From contig NC_092568.1 in NCBI RefSeq assembly GCF_037975245.1, positions 13,601,501-13,665,500 on the forward strand: DNA of 64,000 bases. Direction: 5' to 3'. This DNA is from Apostichopus japonicus (Eukaryota > Echinodermata > Holothuroidea > Aspidochirotida > Stichopodidae). Below the pieces are notes generated by a model, which was not told the DNA's origin, searched no databases, and saw nothing but the letters and a program-made list of their open reading frames with translations. Shown piece by piece: positions 1-11,741 of this stretch (its first letter is position 1; the number at the start of each line of letters is the position of its first letter). Made by a program: the position numbers and the translations under genes.

Positions 1-290
1 CTAGGATTTTTAGAAGATAGATGCTCTTCCAACCTCAGATTTTCATTGTTTCAAATTTAAATTTCATACTGCAAAGAAACATGACTTTCCAATGCGCAAT
101 TACGTAGCACCACGTAGTCTGCCTAACCTTTGTTCATAGAAAGTATTGATGTTGCAGATCTGTAGGCCTACTTTGGAGACTTGAACAAAAAACATAGGCC
201 TACTGGCGAGTGAAATTTGGCGAGAAGATTTTTAGCCACGGTCGCCAAATAGAGAGTACTTTTAAAAATGTTTGTCAAGGCCTGAAAACA
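1..290 (+). repeat. Interspersed repeat R2, partial copy
   Basis: Diverged copy of 14510-14790: TTTCATACTGCAAAGAAACA, CAATTACGTAGCA, AGAAAGTATTGATGTTG and AGATCTGTA occur in the same order. The first 55 bp resemble 5416-5510, and the part before this segment in the other copy resembles 34500-34720. Confidence 0.6.
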
Positions 291-331
291 TTCAAAACAC
301 GATTTCTCATGGTAGAAATCATGGATACTTT

Positions 332-699
332 CAAGGGCGTAGGAACCGGGGGGGCTGGGGGGCGCCAGCCCCCCCAATGAAAAATGTGGAGGGGCGGAAG
401 TATCATTCCGCCCCCCCGGTTCGCAAGTCAGAAAACCCCTTTTTCATTTCCAAATGAGAAAAAACTCTCATTTGGAGCACCAAATTGCATCTTAGGCCAG
501 GTGAAAATACAAAATTAAGTTTACAAAATGGAATGGGTGTTGAAGTGTGCTATATTGCACCAAATTGCATCTGAGGCCACCTGGAAATGCAAAAAAATCC
601 AAAGGGGAGGGGGACACCCCCTCCCCTTAGACCCCTCCCCCAGGCCGGCCATCAGTCTTCAGCCCCCCCCCCACTCAAAAGTACCTTCCTACGCCAATG
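332..699 (+). mobile_element. hAT-type MITE, family A, with exact 8-bp TSD
   Basis: 368 bp between exact target duplications GATACTTT (324-331 and 700-707). Ends are CAAGGGCGTAGGAA and, inverted, CATTGGCGTAGGAA. The inside holds G/C homopolymer runs and no coding capacity. 8-bp duplications and CA..GGCG ends fit hAT non-autonomous elements. A near-identical copy lies at 10319-10681. Confidence 0.85.
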
Positions 700-707
700 G
701 ATACTTT

Positions 708-1546
708 TCATACATGGTATATGGATTTGCCATATTGAGTAAAAGAATCCTATTGCTTGTGAGGTCAAATCTCCTATAGGTCACCAGAGGTCAAACTCTG
801 AAAAACCTTTACATGATATCTAACGATGTAAATCGTGGATACCTCTAATACTTGGTGTGTGGATTCATAATATTGAGTACAATACCCCTATTGTTTTTTA
901 TGGAGGTGTGTATAGCCACGTACAGTAGACTGACCTGTTATCATGCCATAGTGTTATTGTAGCAGCTAGTTCTGGTTATACTAACAAGCAGAAGTCTAGT
1001 GCATTGAAGTCATCGAAACCTCAATGCATTTTGCATTCTGGTTCATTTAGCAGCCAATGGCTACTATTTTCCCCTTCTGTACCGCATTGGTAATTATTGC
1101 TGTTTAGTGGGTGGGATTAACCGGTTTGAACCTTAGTTTGTGGTTCTTTGGAACGGACAAATTTCCGATCCAAATCTCTTGGAAAAACAAGAACCATGGG
1201 TTGTTATATACAATATTTCATTTATCTAAAAAAAAAAAAAAAAACAAGAAAATTAAAACGGATAATATCGAATATTTCAATGACCAAGTGCATATTTTTC
1301 TCTGTTAGCAGATAGCATAAAGTACGAAAACGTTTTACAAATGTCACTATGTGATTTGATCCTATACAAAACTTCTACCAGCCTAGATCAGTTTTGAATA
1401 TGTGGCCCGAGAAATGTTTTTAGCGGCTACATTATTCAATATTTCCCAAGTATTATCTGTAACACAATAAGGCCATATGAGATACACACAAGATTTTACT
1501 TAAATATTATTCAGATCAGTATAACAGTCTCATCTTAGCTTGAATA
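708..1546. other. Gene-free spacer
   Basis: AT-rich unique-looking sequence. Only a poly-A run near 1230-1245 stands out; no gene or repeat structure recognised. Confidence 0.5.
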
Positions 1547-2120
1547 CAGTGGCGGAGCTTGGGGTATTGGTCAGGGTGGGCGAGAATGGTCTGTAGGGGC
1601 GCTTTCGACACTATCTAAGCGGAGCGTACTGACATTTTTTGAGTAAAGATACTCCCTAGATCACCGGAAATGACCCTTTCCGGGCCTTGCTAATTTGCAG
1701 ATAAACGAAGAATAAATAGGTGTCATCGCCATTTGTGACAACCCGGAAGTTTATATGGGTGTTGAAAGTACATGCGCTTCATCACAATCCCTGTGGTATC
1801 TTTGTTGTATTACTATTTCAGCCACTGCGCGTTACGTGGCGTATCGTCTAAAAATAGATTGAAAACCCCGTTCAGTTCTTGGAAATAGTTTCGTACAACG
1901 GAATACCGATAAATTAAAGACCGTCGTTAGAGCATTTGTCAGAAAATTACACCAACAGAATGTGAAAAATGTCAATAGGTAGATGAGAGCGCAATAAAAA
2001 AGTCAATAATCGCGAATAAGTAAAAAGTGGTAAAAAACTGAAAAGCGGCGCTAGCAGTCCATTTGAGTCCGTCAAGGGGGGGGGGGGGTCCGCCCTGACT
2101 GTATGGACGCTCCGCCACTG
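1547..2120 (+). mobile_element. hAT-type MITE, family B, with exact 8-bp TSD
   Basis: 574 bp flanked by exact duplications CTTGAATA (1539-1546 and 2121-2128). Ends CAGTGGCGGAGC and, inverted, CAGTGGCGGAGCGTCC. Internal words such as ACTATCTAAGCGGAGCG and a poly-G run recur in 12058-12436. No open frame of transposase type. Confidence 0.88.
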
Positions 2121-2419
2121 CTTGAATACATTGCTCGACAGACGAAGTGCATGCAGATACTCTGCAAATCTCAAAGTCAACACTGAAAAAATAATTGTGA
2201 CAATGTTGTACCATATTGAGAATTTGAGTCTTGCCGGGAGCAGCACTTAAACTATACATAACTGCATATTGTTATTGGCTGGGAGAACGGGGTGATGCAA
2301 AGTCCTCGGAAGCTTCAGCAGTTACATTGTCGTGCTATGGCGTGTATCTCGAACTCATATGGGTGCCTCGGAGATGGCAGGCCATACGGGAAAAAATTGC
2401 TAATTTAATGTCCGTATAT

Positions 2420-2610
2420 GAACTAAAATTATTACCGGTAATAATTCTATTTAATACCGGCATTAATTCTCAGCCAATCACCATATAGCTTCATATGCCG
2501 GTATTCAATAGAATTAATACCGGCATTAAATAGAATTAATACCGGCATTAAATAGAATTAATACCGGCATTAAATAGAATTAATACCTGCATTAAATAGA
2601 CCAATCACAT
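2420..2610. repeat. 22-bp tandem repeats with inverted partner
   Basis: At 2500-2610 about five copies of a 22-bp unit built on AATACCGGCATTAAATAG follow each other. At 2420-2470 the same words lie inverted (TTCTATTTAATACCGGC, TTACCGGTAATAATTC), so the block can fold into a hairpin. Confidence 0.75.
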
Positions 2611-2867
2611 TGGCGAATTTTGAATGCATGCTCTGAGCTAGTGTAAATCCGTCTTGTTGTAGCGTGAAATCAGCGCAGTTATTTCTGTTGTATATAGAAA
2701 TTAAAGTACAACACAATGACACGCATGATAGACAAAGTACAACATATGCGTGATTTTCGTCGAGAAGCGAACGATACTTGTAGGTTATTGACTCCCAATC
2801 CCACACAATCCGATGTTTGTTCGCAATGCTTTGAACCGGATTGTTAATCTTCGAAGAGCATTACGCA

Positions 2868-3070
2868 AACGAAGAATAAGGTGTCATCGCCAAATTACAC
2901 CCTCAAAATGTGACAAATGTCAATAAGTAGATGAGAGCGCAATAAAAAAGTCAATAATGTAGAATAAGTAAAAAGTGGTAAAGAGCTGAAAAGGGCGCCA
3001 GCAGTCCATTTGAGTCCGCCAGGGGGGGGGGGGGCATCCGCCCCCTGACCGTATGGACGCTCCGCCACTG
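2868..3070 (+). mobile_element. hAT-type MITE family B, 5'-truncated copy
   Basis: Matches the right third of 1547-2120, from CGAAGAATAAGGTGTCATCG to the end GGACGCTCCGCCACTG at 3070. No left terminus is present. Confidence 0.7.
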
Positions 3071-3418
3071 CGCGGCGGGGGTGCAGCCCCTAATTCGCCA
3101 TTACTAATGTAAAAGAGAGTTTTGACATAATTGGACCTCCATGCTTTTTATACATCTACATGAGACATGTCGTTGTTTACATTTGCATCCCGCGGTATAC
3201 TGCGCAATTTTAACGGACCGTACGGTACATGATGGCATGCGATGTAATAACCGATGCTTGCTTATAGGATATTGACATTAACACGTTGAACCGCGCGCGA
3301 AAATGTTTGGTTATTTTTTCAGGCAAGTCGGACAGTTTTGAGGCTGTTCATCCTGGAAACTCGATTTTCATGCTCACTGATATGATGTGATATCTGCTGT
3401 TTGCTTTACAAATTCGAA

Positions 3419-3700
3419 CAGGCACGTAGGGAATACTTTGTCAAGGGAGGGGCGAAGCCTGTAGGCAAACTATCTAAGCGTAGCGCACCATAGGTTGGCG
3501 CGAAGCGTACAAGAAAATTTTGGCCGAAAATGCCTCCCAGATCGCTGGAAATGGCACTACCCAGGACCATTTGTTAGCGCGAAGCGTACAAGAAATGTTG
3601 GCCGAAAATGTCTCTCAGATCGCTGGAAATGACACTTCCCAGGCCTTGTAAGTTGCATCTAAGCACTTTCTATTTTGAAATTACTTAGCGATATCATTTA
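3419..3700 (+). mobile_element. hAT-derived fragment with internal duplication
   Basis: Starts CAGGCACGTAGGG. A segment with GCGCGAAGCGTACAAGAAA, then CAGATCGCTGGAAATG, occurs twice (about 3495-3560 and 3575-3645). The second half also matches 51590-51690 beside a hAT transposase remnant. No target duplication found. Confidence 0.55.
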
Positions 3701-3969
3701 AAAAATGCTGAATGGGGGGGGGGCGGGCGGTCGCCCCCATCCCAAAAATCGTCATGTTCCCCGGCGACACGGTCGAGTTCGAGACCAGCCACAGTTGGTT
3801 TCATAGCACAATTCTACAAACGCGTTATGATAGACCATATATATATAGATCATTAGTGAGAGAGGAAATTGGAAACGTCAAAAAATGGAGTTGTCGGTGT
3901 AAGGGGTGAGTCACACTTTTACGAAATCATTGATCCGTCACTGGCTACCCTTCAGCGCTGTAATGATGT

Positions 3970-4177
3970 CACTGTTCCTCTTTCTCTTCCCGGTGTCTTC
4001 GCGTTTTTCTTTTACTCCCTCCTTTTCTCTCTTTCTTATTTTTCTTTTCCCTTCCTTCCTCTTCCTCCTCCTCTTTTTTCCCCTCTTTTTTCCTTTTTTC
4101 TTCTCTTTTTTTCTCTCCTCTTTTTCTTACCCGGGGGGCGCGCGCCCCCAACGCCCCCCCCCCTGGATACGCGCCTG
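3970..4177 (+). repeat. Pyrimidine tract ending in a hAT-like terminus
   Basis: About 150 bases of nearly pure C/T on the plus strand, then a G/C block and the end GGATACGCGCCTG at 4177, which inverted reads CAGGCGCGTATCC, a hAT-like end. The partner end and target duplication were not found. Open frames here are compositional. Confidence 0.5.
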
Positions 4178-4360
4178 CATACGGTACATAATTCGGATTT
4201 ATGCGGTACATAAATACGATTAATGTGCCGCATAAATAAGCATCGACATGCGCTCACCTGATTGGTCGATTTATGTCCTACATAATTCGTATTTATGTGG
4301 TACATAATTCGGATTTATGTCGGACATAATCCAGCAATTATGTCGGACATAACTCAGCAA
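4178..4360. repeat. Degenerate short repeats around TACATAATTCGGATTTATG
   Basis: Variants of TACATAA, CGGATTTATG and TGTCGGACATAA recur about eight times, partly as inverted copies. No coding sense. Confidence 0.55.
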
Positions 4361-5690
4361 TTATTTCCCATGCGGCCTACCATACTCAGAAGCTGCTCTC
4401 TTGTAGCGAGGTTAAAACACACAAAACATGTGAGAGAGAGAAGGGAATTAAATTTCTCTGCCAGGGATGCATTTAAAATCCCTAGTGGAGTACAGTTGGC
4501 AAAGCTCCCATACGTTTCAGCTTGTTTAGATAGTTTTTGTTCTCTCGTAGTGAGTTTAATGCACATGTATTATGAGAGAGTCGAAATTCCTGTTCTCTGG
4601 AATTAATATCAAAACCCTGGATTGTTGTTTAGGTGCGTAGCCCTGGAATCTCTAGCATTTGGTGATGTACCTTTGTCCATTACACATAGTCAGAAAGAGG
4701 AATAACAGTTCCCTCGCGTGCATTTGAAACCCTGTTGAGGATTCTGGATCACCATATGGGTAAAATTGTGAAAACTTTGTCAACACGATATCTCAAGAAG
4801 GGAATCTTGGACCAATCTAAAATTTAGTATGTAGTTGTGACACATTACAGCATTAAGTACAAGAATTGGCTAGGGGAGTTTATTGAAATTAATTGTCGTC
4901 TAGTTAGATTTTTATCAATGACCGATCTCAATGCGAATTAACTGTAGAAAGTGGTTCGCTATCTGAACGTGATTATGTACGGGAAGTTTCATGTGCAGAG
5001 ATAGCTCACAATTAAACTTCCGTGGAGCATTTAGAAACATACGGCCGTAGCATCAGTTAAAATCTAATATAACAATTTATTAGAGGGAAGGGCGAGCTTA
5101 CGAAGTACGTTATGTGTTTTAAAGGTATTCATAATTATGCTGTGTTCATATATTAATTTCTCAACAAATTAAAATATTTTAACCGTCGATATCACGACGG
5201 TTTGGTTATGCGCAGGCCACCCCTGCACAGTAGAGAATATGCAGGTAGACTAAGCATTGTTAACAAAGTTTCGTGGCAGAATACCAATACACTTAAGGTG
5301 GCCAAACATCTCCTAAATTATTTCTTAAGGCATTTCCTACATGCAATCAGTCATAGTTCGCAAAATATACAACAATTTAAGGAGTTTGAGACAAGTTTGC
5401 ATGTTGTTATTGCTGCTAGGATCTTTTGGCAAAGATTTTCACTCAACACTAGTTGCGAGTGGAGGATAGATGCTCTTTCAACCCTATATTTTCATTGCGT
5501 AAAATATCGTTTTGATTTAAGCAGTGTAATGGAGTCATGGCGATGTTGTCTCGGGCACCAATCTGCAGCTAAAAGATAAGGTAAATAATTGGTAAATTGT
5601 AAAGTCGCGTTAATCGACTGAGTAGCTGTTCAAAGTGGCAGTGAGCTACTGTATAGGCCTAGGACTCCCACACACCTATAGCTACTGTAT
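4361..5690. other. Gene-free spacer with a short R2-like piece
   Basis: A 125-codon open frame at 5202-5579 resembles no family I know and overlaps a piece shared with the window start (GATAGATGCTCTT region, 5416-5510), so it is probably repeat-derived. Nothing else recognised. Confidence 0.5.
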
Positions 5691-5860
5691 AGTACACTCT
5701 AAAAACAACCTGGTGAAAATTTCCCGGTCAACAATTTGCTAACATTTTATCCTGGATATTGTTTACGTTAGTTAACATAATCCTGGTTACGCCTGGTTAA
5801 TCTAGTGCGGTAAATCTGATCTTAACATAACTCTGGTGAATTAATTAAAATAGATTATTA

Positions 5861-7614
5861 GCATATTGCAATCCTCGCCTCTGATTGGTTTGTTGGTCGC
5901 AACTCAAGACGTTCGAACTAGCGGCTTCCTACGTATGACAATCGCAAGCCGACGAAACTGTCATATACAACTAAGAAATCTGCAAATAACCATCTAATTA
6001 TGGCAGATGACGAAGTCAAATTCATGCTATAGATCAATGGGGTATGAGTTACCCTAAGAAAGACCGTAGACCTAAGAAAGTGTATGCCTACAGTGTGTCA
6101 TACCCATACTTAGCAAGACCTAGACGCTAAATCACGGGCGCTTATACTTCTACCGAATGCGAGTTTTGTGGTGTTATAACTTCTGAGGGCACACCTAACG
6201 AAAGCCACAAATTTATACACAGCAATTTTTTTTACGCTTGGGTCAGCACACTTTAGACCCCGTAGCTTGCCTCGCTTTTAAAAGACAGTGGATATGTTAA
6301 GACCACTAGTGGTCTACATGTTCGGGCTATACTAGTGATTGCCGACATTGAAAGAAAAAAATATAGCTGTTGCATGTGATGCATTTATTGTAGTGGCCTA
6401 GACTAACCTAGTGTAAAACTTACCCAGACTAGGCTATAGCAATTAAGCTATATTGATAATGTGAAATTTATTGAGAACAATGCTAATTTTATACTATTCA
6501 TTTATAAAAACCATGAAACTCGTGTATGGTTTAATCTTAATCTAGACTATACTTCAATCTAAATTGGTCAACAATCAATGCTTTAGTGTCAGGTTGGAGG
6601 GGGGGGGGGTACTGGTATGTCAAACTCTAACAGGTTTTGGCTGGAATGTAAGTTAATTAGGCTAAGCCTAACCATGCAATGATATAGGTATAGTCTAGCC
6701 CTAGTCACATGTAAGTTTTATCCACATGAGAAATGTCAAATGAAACACCACATAGCTAGGTCACAGCTTTGCACTCCTTGCAATATAAAACAGACATGAA
6801 TATGAATTGTTGGATTATTACATCTCATGCTGTTCTTATACAAAGATTATACTCCCCAAAAGTAGGTTTTGGAGCACTGTAAGTTAGGCAGAGTATATTT
6901 CCATTTTAGGCACAGCAGATCATGAAATTTTGGTAAATCTCAATAAACTGAACTGCCCATAGCAGGGACTCCTTATGGCATGATTTTCTGACAGTCAAAA
7001 GGGACACATGCATTTATAGTTTTCATTGGATATGTCACTGCCCTATCATACATTTCTTCAGAAGTAAAATATCTCCATAGCAAATTACAGATATGCTCAA
7101 CTACAGAAGATTTGCCATTCAAATTTATATACCATTTTCATAAAAATAAAAAAAAGCAACAAGTGAGCATGTTCGTTTATGTTGCTGCAATGTTCATGCT
7201 GTATACCCTGGGCTGACCCTCTGTTTCTGGAAAGGATCGGAAACGGATTGCAGAAATCATTTTTCAATACCAGAGAATTCCCGCACCCTACATGATTAAT
7301 CATGAACAGTGTCATACACATAAAATGTCTATAACTCTTCCCTCATTGTTTTTACCAAGATTTAAAGGTTACCACGTCTTGAGAATGTTTGCGTCCGCTC
7401 AGAAAACCTTGCATCCCTACAGACCTCCATAAAAACATGCACTTAAAAGTACCTCTACATGAACGCACAATATACGTAGTTATAATGACCCCTGACAACC
7501 ATTGGCTTGTGCACAATAAAATCAAATGATGAAAGCATAACTAGTATACAACAACAAAATTATGTCAAATTCTGAAGCGCGAAGTTGGCCGTATACTAGT
7601 TACCATGTAGTGCA
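5861..7614. other. Interior of the 8.6-kb element, no gene
   Basis: Short open stretch at 6142-6252 encodes C-x2-C-x12-H-x3-H spacing (see findings). A poly-G run lies at 6599-6609. Otherwise no recognisable feature. Confidence 0.4.
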
Positions 7615-7935
7615 TTTAAACAACACCCTTTGTGTTCATTGAAAACTATCGATGCAAAGAAATTTAGAAACCACCATTGCCTATTTTTATCATGAAAATC
7701 TCTGTAATGGAATTGTTGTTAACAAAGTACTTGCGTTGATTGATTTTTTTTTTTCAAACAAATTCAATCACCTGTGCAAAAGATTCGAATTTTGGTTCTT
7801 TGGGAAGAAGTTGTGGCTTTTGAAAAGAAAGAAAGATATTCATTCAAACAATTGTTATGTTTTTCATAGGCCTAGCTGTGAGTGTGTGTACTTGGGGTTT
7901 GTTCATGTACAAGTTACGCATGTAGAGGTCACTTG
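7615..7935 (+). repeat. Interspersed repeat R1, tail copy
   Basis: Shares AAAATCTCTGTAATGG, AAACAAATTCAATCA, GAAGAAGTTGTGG and CATAGGCCTAG..GTGAGTGTGTGTA with 22600-22860, 48260-48480 and 49690-49820. An open frame at 7652-7936 is part of the repeat, not a gene. Confidence 0.7.
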
Positions 7936-9119
7936 AACCATAACACTGCATGCAATATTGCAACCTCCTTGCAATCATTCATAGATGTAAATCAAGTAAG
8001 TTTTATTGTTTAGCTTAATGTTTAATTCGCATGGAATTGCATTAGCTGATAGCCCACTGATTATTGGTAAAGTGGGACCAGTTTGGATATGTTGGGAAAT
8101 TGAACAATTAATTTACTGGTGTGTCAGCCAGAAGTGACAGGACTTTGCAAAGCGAAAACAAACTTGTCTAAAATGAAGAGAAATCGCTTTGACAGAGATC
8201 TTTCAGTGTCTACCTTCATGTACCGTAAAATGACAAGAACAAAAACAATCTTGAACCGATACCATACCCTTTGGTTTTCGAAGTGGTTTAAGTAACAAAC
8301 ACTATTGACTCATTTTGCTCCAAGCGACTATCGTGTACTGCACTTTTACACATTTGACATTCGCCTATTATGAAAGTTCATAAGGCTGTGTGTACTGAAG
8401 TCTCCATTTTCTTGTTCGTCGGATAAGTTTAGAGGAAAACCACCCTGAAGAATCGTGATCCTTTATTGGCTGCCAACACAGCCTGTTACGCACTTGCTAT
8501 AAAGACAGGCTTATGCAATATATTCCTTTTCTACAACCGGCCGAACTGAAGGTTTTCAAAAATATTTGGTACAAACTAGTAGACTGAAAAAAAAAACGAT
8601 TAATCCTCTTTTTCATCCTATAGTTCGTTAACACACCATTTAATACTTTAATTATTTCATTCCATTCGTAGATTGGTACAATCATGCCAAATACCTGGAG
8701 GAGGTGAAAAATTGAGAGAGGCTGCTAAGTTATACAGCTTTGCAGTAGTAGAAGTATATCTCTGTCTTGGACGATGCACATCAGGAATGTGATTGTAGCT
8801 GTTTATGAGAAAAAGTTTCATTTCAATCCATCTCTCTGTCCACATTTGAAAAAAAAACCTGCTTGTAAAACTTCAATGAAACTTGGACAGAGATGACCTG
8901 TGATGAAGAGACATATAGAGGTGTTCAGGAAGTTTATGTGCAAGGTCATTTAGGGACGGTTTATTTAATTCTTTGGAAATGCTTCTTCGTCCACGGACAG
9001 ACATGTGGATGTATGTTGACATGATCATAATTATTGTCAAGAATGAAGATGGTCATTCGGGGTCTGAGTTTCAGAAATTTTATGTTAAAGGACTTCGGTC
9101 TATTCTTTAACTGTTAGTT
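7936..9119. other. Gene-free interior sequence
   Basis: AT-rich, no gene, RNA or tandem structure recognised. Confidence 0.5.
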
Positions 9120-9179
9120 CAAAATCTTTTCAAATTAATCTTTCTTGTGATTATTATAGCCAGCCAGGCTTGTTGTAGA

Positions 9180-9619
9180 CTGCTATGACTTCAACACACC
9201 ATCGTTGAGTATCCTCCATTCTTTGCACTGGTTGCCTGTTGAATTCAGAATTAAGTTCAAAGTACTGCTCCTGGTGTATAAGTGCATTCATGGAATGGCA
9301 CCCGCCTATTTGTCGGACGATCTGTCCTTCCAGGTCAATACTCGTTATACCTTGCGTTCTAGCAATACACTCACTCTCACTGTTCCCAGAACTAAACTGA
9401 AAACCTATGGCGACCGTGCCTTTACATCAGCCGGGCCCAAGCTCTGGAATGGTCTGCCCATATCTGTGCGGAGTTCTCCCACTCTCATTCAGTTCAAGTC
9501 TTGCTTGAAGACTCATTTTTTTAAGTTGGCTTTCTATTAGGGTTGTACAGCGCTATTGAATACTTCGTAGATTTTAGCGCTTTATAAGTTCATTTATTAT
9601 TATTATTATTATTATTATA
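9180..9619 (+). pseudogene. 3' end of a CR1/L2-type non-LTR retrotransposon
   Basis: The 110-codon open stretch up to TAG at 9538 begins SILHSLHWLPVEFRIKFK, then APAYLSDDL, YTLRSS, VPRTKLKTYGDRAFTSAGP, LWNGLP, FKSCLKTHFF. This is the C-terminal tail seen after reverse transcriptase in CR1/L2-like elements. A short 3'UTR with AGCGCTTTATAAG and a (TTA)n microsatellite (about 9592-9619) follow, the usual 3' end of such elements. The reverse transcriptase itself is absent, as expected of 5' truncation. Confidence 0.85.
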
Positions 9620-10149
9620 AGCCACAATTACCACTTTGTATTTGAGTTAAAATAGTTTGCACAAGAATGTGACGTCAAAGGAGGAGCTAATGAATAAACC
9701 ATTAATGGTATCGTTGGTTACCTCATTATTGTCTCGCAGAGCCTTGCTTAGATTTAATGGTTAAAGATGTTCAGTTTGCCAGTGCGAAGTGGTAAAATAT
9801 ATTGGTAATTAAATTAAGAATATAAATTAATTACCAAATTAAATAATTAAACTTAAAAAAATGGTAATAGGTCGTCCTTATCAACAACACTTTGAACATA
9901 GATCTTTTAAGACCTTCCTATCTAGTTCAAAGAAAAGTAGCTACTGCTACAGGGCTGGCTTTTGTCGTAACGTAAAGGTTATTGTGAGAGAGGCTTTGAT
10001 CAAGTTTTAAGGAGACAGGTAAACGGTCCATTTGCCCTAGTACAGTCGTAGCATGTGACCTATAACTAAGTCAACTTTTGTGCAATTCTTGTTCCGTAGT
10101 AAAAACTGTTCAAGTGATTTTGTTTCCTTGTGCAAAAGTGCTGAACAAG
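9620..10149. other. Gene-free interior sequence
   Basis: AT-rich; nothing recognised before the hAT-like insertion begins. Confidence 0.5.
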
Positions 10150-10318
10150 CATGGGCGGCGATCATGGGGGTGGGGGACGGGGGGGTGGGGAAATTCCCCC
10201 CAATATTTTAGGTGGGGGATATAGTATCTAATATCCCCCCAATGTTTGGTGGCATAGTTTTTTTGTGGCTATAAATAGAAAATAATGCGTGAGATTATTT
10301 ATCCAAATCATATTTGGC

Positions 10319-10681
10319 CAAGGGCGTAGGAACCGGGGGGCTGGGGGCGCCAGCCCCCAGTGAAAAATGTGGAGGGGCGGAAGTATCATTCCGCCCCCGC
10401 TTCGCAAGTCAGAAAACCCCTTTTTCATTTCCAAATGAGAAAAAAATCTCATTTGGAGCACCAAATTGCATCTAAGACCTGGTGAAAATACAAAATTAAG
10501 TTTACAAAATGGAGTGGGTGTTGAAGTGTGCTATATTGCACCAAATTGCATCTTAGGCTACCTGGAAATGCAAAAAAATCCAAAGGGGAGGGGGACACCC
10601 CCTCCCCTTAGACCCCTCCCCCAGGCCGGCCATCAGTCTTCAGCCCCCCCCCCCACTCAAAAGTACCTTCCTACGCCACTG
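10319..10681 (+). mobile_element. hAT-type MITE, family A, second copy
   Basis: 363 bp with exact duplications TATTTGGC (10311-10318 and 10682-10689). Very close to 332-699 over its length, from CAAGGGCGTAGGAACC to CCTTCCTACGCCACTG. Confidence 0.9.
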
Positions 10682-11741
10682 TATTTGGCGGTGGCTAAAA
10701 CTTCATCCAACACATGCTGCATGAGGTAAATGACTCTTCGTGGTCGTTTCTGTGACCTGTGACCGTATAGCACGTTGTCACTCATGATTATTATCATAAT
10801 GTCTGTACATCTCTTGTGTATGAGTGTAAGTACGTACAATCATATATATGATCCAAATCGATATGGGTTCACTCACTGGCGGATCCAGGACCTTTGTTTG
10901 GGAGGGGCCAAAGTGGCATTAGAGTGATATGGGGGAGGGGTCTTTGGAAAATTTTCTATTGCTGAATGCCCTCAGATGCAATTTGGTGCGACAAAAGTGT
11001 ACAATGGTGATGTTAATTTACTTCTAAAAAAAATGTTTCCCAGGTGTAATTTTCTAAAATATTTATAAAACAAAGTTGGGATCATCTTTCTCAAGAAATT
11101 TTATTTCTCATAGGTTATAGATTTCTTACAACCAGCCTGTAACTGCAAAATGGTGTTAAACTGTAAATCCTCATGCTCATACATTTACATAGCTCCCAAC
11201 TCTTGAGAAGGCAAATGCTGGTCCATGCCACGAATCGCCGTCCTGGGGGAGGGGTATAAGGGGAGGGGGTGTCCCCCTCCCCTTTTGATTTTTTTTGGAA
11301 TCCTGGTGATGCCTACATGTAAAATGGTGGCACTTAGAAAGGCTTTTGTCACCCAAAATATTTTGAGAAATATGCATTTTTTTGTGTGTAACATCAATAA
11401 ATTGAATAGTAGGTGATAATTCATTCTTTCCCGTGGCATGAAAATGTTCGCTGCTCGCCCCAATGAAAAGAAATATAGGCTAATTTGAGGTTCAAATGAT
11501 GCTGTAAAGGAGGTTTTATACTCTATTATGCTAAATGCTAAAGAAATGATGGTTGCTAAGTCAAAATTTGATGCAAATTTTTTTATGTATACTTGACAAT
11601 TACAATGCGGTTTTTTTCGGACGCTTGTGCGGGTCAGCGGGTTTGGGTGTTAGAATGCGGGTCTAATTCCCGCGAATTGCGGGTCAGTTGGGAGCTCTGC
11701 ATTTAATTTTAAATCAGAAAACGAAAAGGTTTAGACTAGTC

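Noticed and set aside
3869..4305. Several 80-114-codon frames rich in Phe/Leu/Ser or Lys/Glu/Arg
   Set aside because: Made by the C/T-rich tract read on either strand; purely compositional.
5202..5579. 125-codon open frame on the plus strand
   Set aside because: Overlaps repeat text shared with the window start and has no recognisable protein features.
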